A stretch of DNA of 64,000 bases from Henriciella sp. GTDB lineage: Bacteria; Pseudomonadota; Alphaproteobacteria; Caulobacterales; Hyphomonadaceae. The notes beneath the pieces were generated by a model. That model was given only the letters and a program-made list of their open reading frames with translations. It had not been told where the DNA came from and did not search any database. The position numbers and the translations under genes are program-made. The DNA lies in NCBI GenBank assembly GCA_017642885.1, contig JAEPOM010000002.1:62001-126000 (forward strand), in the 5' to 3' direction. Below are positions 1 to 8,044 of this stretch, piece after piece (the stretch's first letter is position 1; each line of letters begins with the position of its first letter).

Positions 1-24
1 TCGTTTGAGTTCGGCCGCAGCCAT
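1..24 (-). CDS. 5' end of a gene leaving the left edge (possibly proC)
   Basis: An ATG on the minus strand at 24 opens a frame reading M-A-A-A-E-L-K-R to the window edge, 14 bp downstream of the YbjN stop on the same strand. Only eight codons are visible, so the product cannot be read. In many alphaproteobacteria a YbjN-domain gene is followed by pyrroline-5-carboxylate reductase (proC); that is a synteny guess, not sequence evidence. Confidence 0.35.
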
Positions 25-38
25 AGTACGACGCGGCT

Positions 39-545
39 TTACGCTTCGCCCGCCGTTTCGAACAAGGCCGCTTCCAGCGCCTCCCGAGGGGTCTTGCCCG
101 CCCAGATCACGAAGTTGAAGGCTGGGACGAACATGTTCACGGCGTCGAGACCTGCTGCGATCACCGCGCGGATTTCGCCGACATCCGGTTCCACCCGGTC
201 CAGCATGGGCAGAGCATGGCGGAAAATGATCACGCCCTCGTCCGCCCAATAGTCGAAATGACCTAGCCAGAGACGCTCATTCGCCATCATGACGAGCTCG
301 GCAATGGCAGCGCGACGAGACTCAGTCGGTTTCACATCCAGCGTGATCGAGAAGTGCAGAGCTGGTGGTTCATGGCGGTTCGCGAACATGCCGCCCATGT
401 CACCCCATTTCGAAGCCGTGATGCACTGAAGCGTGTCATCTTCTTCGTCCCGCTGAAAATCCCAGCCTGCCTCTGTCAAGCAACTCTCGACAAGCTCAAG
501 CGCGTCGCTCTCAACTGTCTGGGAACGGTCTAAGGATAGGCTCAT
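39..545 (-). CDS. YbjN-domain protein
   Basis: 168-residue cytoplasmic protein with the YbjN fold pattern: N-terminal segment ending in a GWDFQRDEED-type strand, a central hydrophobic strand (ALHFSITLDV), a helix rich in ANERLWLGHFDY, then a strand VIIFRHALP. The family resembles type III secretion chaperones in fold; its role in alphaproteobacteria is not established. I start at the ATG at 545, seven codons inside the longest frame, because GGAAGGGGGAG lies just upstream. It lies downstream of the UbiK gene on the same strand (103 bp gap) and 14 bp before the next gene, so it is probably part of a minus-strand unit. Confidence 0.85.
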   Translation of the reverse strand: MSLSLDRSQTVESDALELVESCLTEAGWDFQRDEEDDTLQCITASKWGDMGGMFANRHEPPALHFSITLDVKPTESRRAAIAELVMMANERLWLGHFDYWADEGVIIFRHALPMLDRVEPDVGEIRAVIAAGLDAVNMFVPAFNFVIWAGKTPREALEAALFETAGEA

Positions 546-648
546 GGGCTCCCCCTTCCGAATCAAGTCAGGCCTTCTTGCCTTGGGGTAAGGCTAACCA
601 TGCCCGACTCAGCGCGCAAGAGTCTTGGTTAAAAAGCAGTGGACAGCC

Positions 649-885
649 CTATTTCTCGAGCGCTTTGACGCGCTTCTCCAGCGCTTCGACACGCTCCAGC
701 GCCTGCACTGCAATGGCTTTCAAAGCCTCGATTTCCTCGCGGCTGGCGAGGTCCATATCAGCAATCATAGCCCGCACGCGCGACTGGCCTGCGGTCTTCA
801 TTTCTTCTCCGGCGGCGCGGGCAGCGCCCATGGCCCCGGTCATTAATCCGGCGAGATCATCCAACACTGGGCTTTTTGCAGACAT
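649..885 (-). CDS. ubiK: UbiK-family accessory factor (BMFP domain)
   Basis: 78-residue protein. An N-terminal amphipathic part (LDDLAGLMTGAMGAARAAGE) is followed by a conserved arginine-rich centre and a C-terminal coiled coil with heptads of ALERVEALEKRVKALEK, the layout of the BMFP/UbiK family. In Escherichia coli UbiK assists the Ubi complex in aerobic ubiquinone synthesis and binds lipids; the alphaproteobacterial role is inferred from that. The start at 885 is preceded by AGGAG at good spacing. It is divergent from lgt, sharing an 86 bp promoter region. Confidence 0.85.
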   Translation of the reverse strand: MSAKSPVLDDLAGLMTGAMGAARAAGEEMKTAGQSRVRAMIADMDLASREEIEALKAIAVQALERVEALEKRVKALEK

Positions 886-971
886 GTCGAGGACTCCTAT
901 GCGCGTCTTGAACCTGTTTCCATTTGTGCCTAGCAGATGGGAACGCAAAAGCCGACAGGAAAGACCGCCGC

Positions 972-1925
972 ATGAGTCTCCTTGCCCTCACTGCCCAACA
1001 GGCAGCCATGAGCTTCCCGGAAATGTCCCCGGCAATCTTCCAGATCGATCTGGGATTCCTGGGTCTCGGCAAGTTTCCCATCCGCTGGTATGCGCTGTCC
1101 TATATCTACGCCTTGCTGATGGGTTGGCGTCTGGCTCTGGCGCTGGTACAGCGGCCAGCGCTCTGGGGCGGCTCGAGCCCGGCGACGCGTGACGACATTG
1201 ATGACCTGCTTTTCTATGTGACGCTTGGCGTAATCCTTGGCGGCCGGTTCGGATACATCCTGTTTTACCAGCTGCCCTATCAATGGGATCAGACCATGTC
1301 AGACCCGATGAGTCTGCTGCGGATCTGGGAAGGCGGTATGAGTTTTCATGGCGGTCTGCTTGGCGTTGTCGTCGCCATTTTCTGGGTAACCCGCCAACGC
1401 AGCATCCCGCTTCTGTCTATCGGAGACATTGCCGGCGTCGTTGCGCCGCTTGGCCCGCTCTTTGGCCGAATTGCGAACTTTATCAATGCGGAGCTTTATG
1501 GTCGTCCGACCCCTGAGGGCAGCTCCTGGGGAATGATCTTTCCAGAAGGATATGTGGCAGGTTCCACCCCCAGCGCCTTTAATTGGGGCACAGGCGAATG
1601 GGTGTATCGCGGAGATGAAGTCGCGCGCTATCCAAGCCAGCTCTATGAAGCCGTGCTGGAAGGATTGATCCCGGCCATAGTTCTCCCGATCCTCGTCTGG
1701 CGCTTCAAGGCGCTGCAACGCCCTGGTTTGATCGCGGGTTTGTTCCTTCTCTTCTACGCATTTGGGCGCACCGTGTCGGAACAGTTCCGCGAGCCCGATG
1801 CGTTTGTCCAAGGCCTGCCGGAATGGATCACGATGGGGCAGATCCTGTCTCTGCCAATGTGGGTCGGCGGAGCATGGCTTGTATGGAATGCGCTCAAGAA
1901 GCCGGGCGTTTCAACGACGGCGTGA
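972..1925 (+). CDS. lgt: Prolipoprotein diacylglyceryl transferase
   Basis: 317-residue inner-membrane enzyme that moves a diacylglyceryl group from phosphatidylglycerol to the lipobox cysteine of prolipoproteins, the first step of lipoprotein maturation. Family signatures are visible: an N-terminal IRWYALSYIYALLMG helix, the MSFHGGLLG motif with the essential histidine, and GRIANFINAELYGRPT, which contains the signature arginine and asparagine. At least six hydrophobic helices. Start chosen at ATG 972 (AGGAAAG upstream); a downstream ATG at 1008 is possible. The stop overlaps a GTG start of the next gene by four bases (GTGA), so the two are translationally coupled. Several lipoproteins elsewhere in this window are its potential substrates. 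Confidence 0.96.
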   Translation: MSLLALTAQQAAMSFPEMSPAIFQIDLGFLGLGKFPIRWYALSYIYALLMGWRLALALVQRPALWGGSSPATRDDIDDLLFYVTLGVILGGRFGYILFYQLPYQWDQTMSDPMSLLRIWEGGMSFHGGLLGVVVAIFWVTRQRSIPLLSIGDIAGVVAPLGPLFGRIANFINAELYGRPTPEGSSWGMIFPEGYVAGSTPSAFNWGTGEWVYRGDEVARYPSQLYEAVLEGLIPAIVLPILVWRFKALQRPGLIAGLFLLFYAFGRTVSEQFREPDAFVQGLPEWITMGQILSLPMWVGGAWLVWNALKKPGVSTTA

Positions 1926-2974
1926 CCCGCCTCAAGGATCGCCTCAAAGCCATGATCCAGTCGAGCGGCCCGCTTCCAGTGGCCGCTTACATGGATCTTT
2001 GCCTGCATGATCGCCAGCATGGCTATTACGCCACGCGCCCGGGCCTTGGCCGAGACTTCATCACGGCGCCCGAAATCAGCCAGGTCTTTGGCGAATTGAT
2101 CGGTCTCTGGCTGGCGCAGGAGTGGCAAAGCCTCGGTGCGCCAAAACGGTTTAACTTGGTCGAGGTCGGACCCGGACGCGGAACGCTGATGCGCGATGCC
2201 TTGCGTGCCGTCCGGTCTGTCGATGGTTTTCTCGAAGCGGCTCAGTTGCATTTCGTTGAACCAAGCCCGGTGCTCCGCGCTCACCTGTCAGAGACATTTG
2301 CGCGCAATTCTCCCGTCTTTTTGGAACAGCTGGACGATGTTGAAACGGATTTGCCGGTTCTGATCGTCGCCAATGAATGGCTCGATTGTCTGCCAGTGCA
2401 GCAGTATGTGCGCGCTGGAAAGGCTTGGCATGAGCGAGTGGTCGGGCTTTCAGAAACGGACGATCTGGCATTCGGCCTAAGCGACCAGGATGCGCCATTC
2501 CATCCGGATATCCCGGAGGATCAGTCCGACCTAGAGCTTCAGCCCGGGCTCAAAACCCTGGTCAAGCTTATAGATCGTCTCCTGAACGATACTCCAGGCC
2601 GCGCCTTGCTAATTGACTATGGCACCACGGGCGCGGCGCCCGGCGATACGCTGCGCGCCTATCAGCGTGGAAGCCAGATCGATCCGCTGCTCGCGCCGGG
2701 CGAAAGCGATCTGACCTGCGACGTCGATTTCGGTCGGCTCAAACGCTTGGCCGATGCACAGAACCTCGCCTCATATGGACCGGTCTCGCAGAGCCGCTTC
2801 CTGCTCGCTTTAGGCGCCGAAATGCGCCTCAATCAGCTGGCGAGCGCGCATCCGGATCAGGCCGACGAGCTCTATGCCGGCGTGAAGCGCCTCGTTGACC
2901 CGTCAGATATGGGTGAGCGCTTCCAGGTAATATGCTTCAGTTCCCCTGACCTCGCGTCGCCTGCGGCATTTTAG
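1922..2974 (+). CDS. SAM-dependent methyltransferase, MidA/NDUFAF7 family
   Basis: 350-residue class I methyltransferase. The family signature runs through ADY/AAYMDLCLHDRQHGYYATR, a PEISQVFGELIG helix and the SAM-binding loop VEVGPGRGTLMRD; a later VANEWLDCLPVQQ segment is also typical. Eukaryotic NDUFAF7 dimethylates an arginine of complex I subunit NDUFS2 during assembly; the bacterial target is presumed similar but unproven. I choose GTG 1922, overlapping the lgt stop by four bases, since this gives the usual family length; ATGs further upstream inside lgt would add an unrelated N-terminus. The lgt-methyltransferase pair is common in alphaproteobacteria. Confidence 0.85.
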   Translation: MTRLKDRLKAMIQSSGPLPVAAYMDLCLHDRQHGYYATRPGLGRDFITAPEISQVFGELIGLWLAQEWQSLGAPKRFNLVEVGPGRGTLMRDALRAVRSVDGFLEAAQLHFVEPSPVLRAHLSETFARNSPVFLEQLDDVETDLPVLIVANEWLDCLPVQQYVRAGKAWHERVVGLSETDDLAFGLSDQDAPFHPDIPEDQSDLELQPGLKTLVKLIDRLLNDTPGRALLIDYGTTGAAPGDTLRAYQRGSQIDPLLAPGESDLTCDVDFGRLKRLADAQNLASYGPVSQSRFLLALGAEMRLNQLASAHPDQADELYAGVKRLVDPSDMGERFQVICFSSPDLASPAAF

Positions 2975-3002
2975 AATGCCCTTACAAAAAGCACGCGCTA
3001 TA

Positions 3003-3018
3003 TTGACCTTCACGTTAA
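3003..3018 (+). promoter_or_regulatory. LiuR-like operator before etfB
   Basis: TTGACCT-TC-ACGTTAA is a 16-base imperfect palindrome close to the TTTACGT-nn-ACGTAAA pattern known for the MerR-family regulator LiuR. It lies 75 bp before the etfB start, in the intergenic region. Two better matches sit at 23180 and 25680 near acyl-CoA dehydrogenase genes and a MerR gene. The assignment is by pattern. Confidence 0.6.
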
Positions 3019-3093
3019 GGTAAGCCTTGTGTTTCTTGAGCGTCCTGCTACCTGCGGGGCAACGAAAAACCAAGCCAACTCTAGGAGTCGCCG

Positions 3094-3840
3094 ATGAAGG
3101 TCCTCGTGCCTGTGAAACGGGTCATCGACTACAACGTAAAGGTTCGCGTGAAATCGGACCAAACCGGTGTAGATCTGGCCAATGTCAAAATGTCTATGAA
3201 CCCATTCGACGAGATTTCTGTCGAAGAAGCTGTGCGGATGAAAGAAGCCGGGACAGCGACTGAAGTCGTTGCCGTTTCTATTGGGCCGCAGCAAGCACAG
3301 GAAACCATCCGCACCGCGCTCGCCATGGGCGCAGACCGCGGTATCCTGATCAAGACCGATGATGATGTTGAGCCGCTCGGCGTTGCCAAATTGCTGGCCA
3401 AAGTCGTCGAGGAAGAGAGCCCGGATCTGGTTATCCTCGGCAAGCAGGCGATTGATGATGACAGCAACCAGACCGGCCAAATGCTGGGCGCGCTGCTCGA
3501 CTGGCCACAAGGGACTTTTGCGTCGGAAGTCAAAGCCGAAGGCGGCAAGGTCAGCGTCACGCGTGAAGTTGATGGCGGCCTGCAAACAGTAGCTCTTGAT
3601 GGCCCGGCCATCGTGACCACCGACCTGCGTCTGAATGAGCCGCGCTACGCTTCTCTGCCAAACATCATGAAGGCGAAGAAAAAGCCGATCGATATGAAAG
3701 AGCCAGGCGATTATGGCGTCGATATCTCGCCGCGCCTCACAGTGGTGAAAGTCACTGAGCCGCCTGTGCGCGAAGCTGGTGAAAAAGTCGAAGACGTCGC
3801 CACGCTGGTTGAAAAACTCAAATCTGCGGGAGCTGTATAA
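3094..3840 (+). CDS. etfB: Electron transfer flavoprotein, beta subunit
   Basis: 248-residue subunit of the soluble ETF dimer that takes electrons from acyl-CoA dehydrogenases and passes them to ETF-ubiquinone oxidoreductase. Starts [20 protein letters not shown] and carries the [19 protein letters not shown] adenine-nucleotide region, the [15 protein letters not shown] segment and the MKAKKKPID motif typical of EtfB. AGGAG six bases before the ATG. Its stop overlaps the etfA start (TAATG). A LiuR-like operator upstream suggests co-control with the fad cluster at 17.8-25.7 kb, whose dehydrogenases would supply its electrons. Confidence 0.97.
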   Translation: MKVLVPVKRVIDYNVKVRVKSDQTGVDLANVKMSMNPFDEISVEEAVRMKEAGTATEVVAVSIGPQQAQETIRTALAMGADRGILIKTDDDVEPLGVAKLLAKVVEEESPDLVILGKQAIDDDSNQTGQMLGALLDWPQGTFASEVKAEGGKVSVTREVDGGLQTVALDGPAIVTTDLRLNEPRYASLPNIMKAKKKPIDMKEPGDYGVDISPRLTVVKVTEPPVREAGEKVEDVATLVEKLKSAGAV

Positions 3841-4769
3841 TGGCTGTTCTTGTAATTGCTGATCACGACAATGCGGCGCTAAGCGACGCAACCGCCAAGA
3901 CCGTCACCGCGGCGAAAGCCTTCGGCGGCGATGTTGACGTTCTGGTCGCCGGTAAGGGCGCAGGCGACGTTGCTGCTGCCGCTGCCGGTCTCGACGGCGT
4001 ACGTAAGGTTTTGCACGCCGACGGCGACGCTTATGAAAAGCAGATGGCCGAAGCGATGGAGGCCCTGATCGTTCCTTTGATGGATGGCTATGACGCCTTG
4101 TTCGCGCCGGCCACCACGATGGGTAAAAACGTGACCCCGCGCATCGCAGCCAAGCTCGATGTCATGCAACTGTCTGACATTATCGGGATTGAAGGTCAGG
4201 ACACATTCGTGCGTCCGATCTATGCCGGTAACGCGATCATGACGGTAAAATCTGCCGATGCGAAGAAAGTCGTCACCGTTCGCGGGACTGCTTTCGATGC
4301 AGCTGGCGCTGGCGGGTCTGCGGCGGTTGAAGCCGTCGAAGCTCCAGCCGGTCCATTCAAGTCAGCGTTCGTTTCTGAAGAGATTGTCGAGAACGATCGT
4401 CCGGAACTGACCGCTGCCAAGCGTATCGTCTCTGGCGGACGTGCCCTCGGCTCTGCAGAAGAGTTTGAGCGCCTGATGAACCCGCTGGCTGACAAGCTGG
4501 GTGCCGCGGTTGGCGCTTCACGTGCCGCTGTTGATGCCGGTTATGCGCCGAACGATTATCAGGTCGGACAGACCGGCAAAATCGTTGCACCTGAGCTCTA
4601 CATCGCTGTCGGCATTTCCGGTGCGATCCAGCACCTGGCAGGTATGAAAGACTCCAAGATCATCGTCGCCATCAACAAGGACGAGGAAGCCCCAATCTTC
4701 CAAGTCGCTGATTATGGCCTGGTCGCGGACCTGTTCAACGCTGTGCCGGAACTCACCGACGCGCTCTAA
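3840..4769 (+). CDS. etfA: Electron transfer flavoprotein, alpha subunit
   Basis: 309-residue FAD-binding partner of EtfB. N-terminal Ala/Asp-rich Rossmann-like half, then the C-terminal FAD domain with [15 protein letters not shown], a [23 protein letters not shown] segment and [17 protein letters not shown], the standard EtfA signature, ending with a DLF-AVPEL tail. Start overlaps the etfB stop by one base. A factor-independent terminator follows 24 bp after the stop. Confidence 0.97.
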   Translation: MAVLVIADHDNAALSDATAKTVTAAKAFGGDVDVLVAGKGAGDVAAAAAGLDGVRKVLHADGDAYEKQMAEAMEALIVPLMDGYDALFAPATTMGKNVTPRIAAKLDVMQLSDIIGIEGQDTFVRPIYAGNAIMTVKSADAKKVVTVRGTAFDAAGAGGSAAVEAVEAPAGPFKSAFVSEEIVENDRPELTAAKRIVSGGRALGSAEEFERLMNPLADKLGAAVGASRAAVDAGYAPNDYQVGQTGKIVAPELYIAVGISGAIQHLAGMKDSKIIVAINKDEEAPIFQVADYGLVADLFNAVPELTDAL

Positions 4770-4792
4770 GCGACACAGTTTTTCTAATGCAG

Positions 4793-4825
4793 AAATCCCG
4801 GTCTATACGGCCGGGGTTTTTCTTT
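4793..4825 (+). terminator. Rho-independent terminator of etfBA
   Basis: AAATCCCGG pairs with CCGGGGTTT (one G-U pair) across a nine-base loop, followed by a TTTTTCTTT run. It starts 24 bp after the etfA stop. Confidence 0.85.
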
Positions 4826-4867
4826 GGACCAATCACTCTATTCTCATCTCATAACTTGGGGGAGAGA

Positions 4868-5578
4868 ATGCGAACCGAACTCGCCAAACACCTGGATCAT
4901 GATCCGCATTTCGAGTGGCGCGGCCAGACCGTGACGCGGCTGGAAAACTTGTCTGATATCGTTTTTGCCCTGGCGCTGGGTATGTTGCTTCTAACCGGCG
5001 CACCCCCCGCTACGTATGGCGAGCTGATTGAGTTTCTGATCAATATCGTCCCGGTCAGCGCAGCATTCGCCATCCTGTTCACGATGTGGAACGCGCATTT
5101 CACATTCTTCCGGCGCTATGGGCTTGCAGACACCAAGATTGTCTTTCTCAACAGCGTGTTGCTCTTGCTGGTCCTGTTCGTCGCGTATCCGTTGCGGTTC
5201 ATTTTCGACAGCCTGTTTGGCTATGTCGTGTTTCAGTTCACCGCGGATGCTACCCGATTAATGGCGTCAAACATGGATTTCACGAACTCGGCGAACGGTG
5301 TGGCCATTTTCAATGCTGGCTATGCGATGATCATCTTGTTGACCAGCTTGATGTATCAACACGCGCTTAGCAAAGCCGACATGCTCGGCTTGAGCCAGAA
5401 CGAGCGACAGCTGACCAAACGAACCATGTGGAAATATCGCGGCGAAACGATTTGCGCGATCATCGTCGTCATCGTTGCGACTTTGACGCCGCTCGGTCCC
5501 TTTGCAGGTGGCTTGCTCATACTGACCTGGCCCAATGCCATCTATTGGGGACGCAAGTTCAGACTGGTCGATGCTTAA
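4868..5578 (+). CDS. TMEM175-family (DUF1211) potassium channel-like membrane protein
   Basis: 236-residue integral membrane protein. The first helix carries the family's R-x-x-x-[FL]-S-D signature (RLENLSDIVFALALG); in bacterial and lysosomal TMEM175 channels this helix lines a potassium-conducting pore. A second conserved strip, MWNAHFTFFRRY, and further hydrophobic helices follow. Start at ATG 4868 after GGGGGAGAGA rather than the longer frame, which would begin inside the etfA terminator. The family is a leak-type K+ channel, but no selectivity can be proven from sequence. Its stop overlaps the stop of the convergent YjbQ gene. Confidence 0.75.
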   Translation: MRTELAKHLDHDPHFEWRGQTVTRLENLSDIVFALALGMLLLTGAPPATYGELIEFLINIVPVSAAFAILFTMWNAHFTFFRRYGLADTKIVFLNSVLLLLVLFVAYPLRFIFDSLFGYVVFQFTADATRLMASNMDFTNSANGVAIFNAGYAMIILLTSLMYQHALSKADMLGLSQNERQLTKRTMWKYRGETICAIIVVIVATLTPLGPFAGGLLILTWPNAIYWGRKFRLVDA

Positions 5579-5997
5579 GCACTGATATGAGCGACGACCC
5601 GGCGCAAATGCGGCGCCGTGCGATGCTCAAACAAATAGACACCTTGCCAGGTGCCGAGGACGGGACGACCATCCGCGATCGGGATGGAGAGGGATGTCTG
5701 TGTGAGAGCCGCCTTGATATGGGCTGGCATGTCGTCGGGCCCTTCCGCGCGGTGCACCAGATAGGACATGGCTGGATCATTGGCGTCTGGCACAAGCCGC
5801 TTGAAGAAGCTGTTCAGATCACGCTGGACATCCGGATCCGCATTTTCCTGGATGACGAGGGAACAGGATGTGTGCTGACAGAACAGCGTCAGCAAGCCGC
5901 GCCCGACCGCCCCGCCGCGAACGAAAGCGTTCACATCGGAAGTAAACTCATATAGCCCCTGCCCGCGCGTTGAGAGCTCGAAGGTTGCCTGCGTCAT
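5575..5997 (-). CDS. YjbQ/UPF0047 family protein
   Basis: 140-residue protein of the YjbQ family (annotated as secondary thiamine-phosphate synthase because some members complement thiE mutants). Visible signatures: LLTLFCQHTSCSLVIQENADP, SYLVHRAEGPDDMPAHIKAAL and GTWQGVYLFEHR, holding the conserved His/Cys/Asp set. Its true cellular role is unclear. Start at ATG 5997 (GAAGG upstream); a GTG at 6006 is also in frame. It follows rpoD on the same strand but is separated from it by a strong terminator, so it needs its own promoter or read-through. Confidence 0.88.
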   Translation of the reverse strand: MTQATFELSTRGQGLYEFTSDVNAFVRGGAVGRGLLTLFCQHTSCSLVIQENADPDVQRDLNSFFKRLVPDANDPAMSYLVHRAEGPDDMPAHIKAALTQTSLSIPIADGRPVLGTWQGVYLFEHRTAPHLRRVVAHISA

Positions 5998-6014
5998 GTC
6001 CTTCACCCCAACTG

Positions 6015-6042
6015 AAAAGAGCGGCTCGAAAGCCGCTCTTTT
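6015..6042 (-). terminator. Rho-independent terminator of rpoD
   Basis: Perfect 12-bp stem AAAAGAGCGGCT / AGCCGCTCTTTT with a CGAA tetraloop on the plus strand (TTCG on the minus strand), directly after the rpoD stop at 6047. On the minus strand the stem ends in a TTTT tract. Confidence 0.88.
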
Positions 6043-6046
6043 GAGA

Positions 6047-7981
6047 TTACGTATCCAGGAAGCTTCGCAGTTTCCGGGAGCGGCTTGGATGTTTCAGTTT
6101 GCGTAGCGCTTTCGCCTCAATCTGGCGAATACGTTCGCGGGTCACCGAGAATTGCTGGCCGACTTCTTCCAGCGTGTGATCGGTGTTCATGCCGATACCG
6201 AAGCGCATCCGCAGCACGCGTTCCTCACGAGGGGTTAGCGAAGCGAGTACCCGTGTCGTCGTCTCGCGCAGGTTAGACTGGATCGCTGCATCAACTGGCA
6301 GCAACGCGGCCTTATCTTCAATGAAGTCGCCGAGGTTTGAATCCTCATCATCACCAATCGGTGTCTCCAGCGAGATCGGCTCTTTCGCGATCTTCAGAAC
6401 CTTACGGATCTTCTCCAGCGGCAGACCGAGCTTTTCAGCCAGTTCTTCCGGGGTGGGTTCGCGGCCAATCTCGTGAAGCATCTGGCGCTGAGAACGGACA
6501 ATTTTGTTAATCGTCTCGATCATGTGCACCGGAATACGAATTGTGCGCGCCTGATCTGCGATCGAACGAGTGATCGCCTGACGGATCCACCATGTCGCAT
6601 AGGTCGAGAACTTGTAGCCGCGGCGGTATTCGAACTTATCGACCGCTTTCATCAGGCCAATATTGCCTTCCTGGATCAGATCCAGGAATTGCAGACCGCG
6701 ATTGGTATATTTCTTGGCAATCGAGATCACCAGACGAAGGTTGGCTTCGACCATTTCCTTCTTCGCAATGCGTGCTTCACGCTCGCCTTTCTGAACGCGC
6801 TGGACGATCTTGCGATAGTCATCGATCGGAATGCCGATCTCTTGCGCGACCATCTGAATCTCGTTGCGAATGGTATCGATTTTTTCCGCCTCGCGTTCCG
6901 CGAAGCGTTCCCACTTCTTGGACATGCCAGAAACTTCCTCGATCCAGTTTGGATCGAGCTCACGGCCGAAATAATTCTTCAGGAACTCAGAACGAGGTAC
7001 GCCGTGGGCGTCAGCGAGACGCATCAACTGGCCTTCGAGGCCCATCAGCTTCTTGTTAATCGCATAAAGCTGCTCAACCAGCGCTTCGATCCGCGCATTG
7101 TTGATGTGCATCGTCTTGAGCGAATCAACAATGTTCGAGGAAATGCCATCATAGTTTTCCTGGTCTTTCGGCGTCAGGCCTTTGCCTTCCATCCGACGGC
7201 CAACCAGTTTTTCCTGAAGCTTGCGGAACTTGACGAACCCAGCCGCCATCTCGTCGAGCTTTTCGAGAACGCCATCGCGCAGTTCGGCTTCCATGCCGGA
7301 CATGGACATGGCGGCGCCTTCTTCTTCATCCTCGCGTTCTTCGCGGGCATGGCGCTCTTCGACGGTCTCGTTTTCGCGCGCTTCGGCCTCGTCTTCGTCG
7401 AGCTCTTCCTCTTCCGGTGCCGGGTTTTCCGCGCCGTAAGTGGCTTCGAGGTCGATCAGGTCGCGAAGCAGGATACGCTCGTTTACGAGCTCGTCGCGCC
7501 AGACCATCATCGCTTCGAAGGTCAGCGGCGACTCGCACAGGCCGCGGATCATCGCGTCGCGGCCAGCTTCGATCCGCTTCGCAATCGCAATCTCGCCTTC
7601 GCGGGAGAGCAGCTCAACCGCGCCCATTTCACGTAGATACATGCGAACCGGATCATCGGTGCGATCAGACCCGCGGGCATTGCCCTTCTTGGTCACTGCG
7701 CCCGTTGTGCCGGTGGTGGCAACAGCGGTCGACTTGGCCGCCGCTTCGCCCTCTTCTTCATTGTCGACGACCGTGATGCCTTGCTCCGAAAGCATGGCCA
7801 TCGTGTCCTCGATCCGATCAGAAGACAGCTCGTCTTCAGGCAGAACTTTGTTCAATTGCTCAAGTGTCACGTAGCCTTTGGCTTTCGCGTCCTTGAGGAA
7901 CTTTTTGACTTTGGTGTCGCTGAGGTCGAGGACCGGACGGTCGTCGCCTTCTTCGAGTACTTCCGCTTTGGCTTTCGCCAT
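6047..7981 (-). CDS. rpoD: RNA polymerase primary sigma factor (sigma-70)
   Basis: 644 residues. Region 1.1 lies at about 20-75 ([20 protein letters not shown]), region 1.2 at about 107-142 ([21 protein letters not shown]), then a non-conserved segment with a very acidic stretch at 189-222. Region 2 contains [18 protein letters not shown] and [14 protein letters not shown] (promoter -10 melting and recognition), region 3 [14 protein letters not shown] and region 4 the -35 recognition helix ([20 protein letters not shown]). Length and plan match the Caulobacter housekeeping sigma factor. GGAG precedes the ATG. It lies 64 bp downstream of dnaG as in the classical macromolecular-synthesis operon; a hairpin terminator follows. 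Confidence 0.98.
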   Translation of the reverse strand: MAKAKAEVLEEGDDRPVLDLSDTKVKKFLKDAKAKGYVTLEQLNKVLPEDELSSDRIEDTMAMLSEQGITVVDNEEEGEAAAKSTAVATTGTTGAVTKKGNARGSDRTDDPVRMYLREMGAVELLSREGEIAIAKRIEAGRDAMIRGLCESPLTFEAMMVWRDELVNERILLRDLIDLEATYGAENPAPEEEELDEDEAEARENETVEERHAREEREDEEEGAAMSMSGMEAELRDGVLEKLDEMAAGFVKFRKLQEKLVGRRMEGKGLTPKDQENYDGISSNIVDSLKTMHINNARIEALVEQLYAINKKLMGLEGQLMRLADAHGVPRSEFLKNYFGRELDPNWIEEVSGMSKKWERFAEREAEKIDTIRNEIQMVAQEIGIPIDDYRKIVQRVQKGEREARIAKKEMVEANLRLVISIAKKYTNRGLQFLDLIQEGNIGLMKAVDKFEYRRGYKFSTYATWWIRQAITRSIADQARTIRIPVHMIETINKIVRSQRQMLHEIGREPTPEELAEKLGLPLEKIRKVLKIAKEPISLETPIGDDEDSNLGDFIEDKAALLPVDAAIQSNLRETTTRVLASLTPREERVLRMRFGIGMNTDHTLEEVGQQFSVTRERIRQIEAKALRKLKHPSRSRKLRSFLDT

Positions 7982-8044
7982 GTATTGCTCCTGTCCGCTG
8001 CGAGCCGCATCGCAGCATACAATTTTTATCCCGTTAAAGCTTGA

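Noticed and set aside
3010-3891. 293-codon minus-strand frame opposite etfB
   Set aside because: Antisense shadow; etfB is unmistakable on the other strand.
6473-7636. 387-codon plus-strand frame opposite rpoD
   Set aside because: It is a mirror of the rpoD codon pattern with no ribosome site and no recognisable fold.
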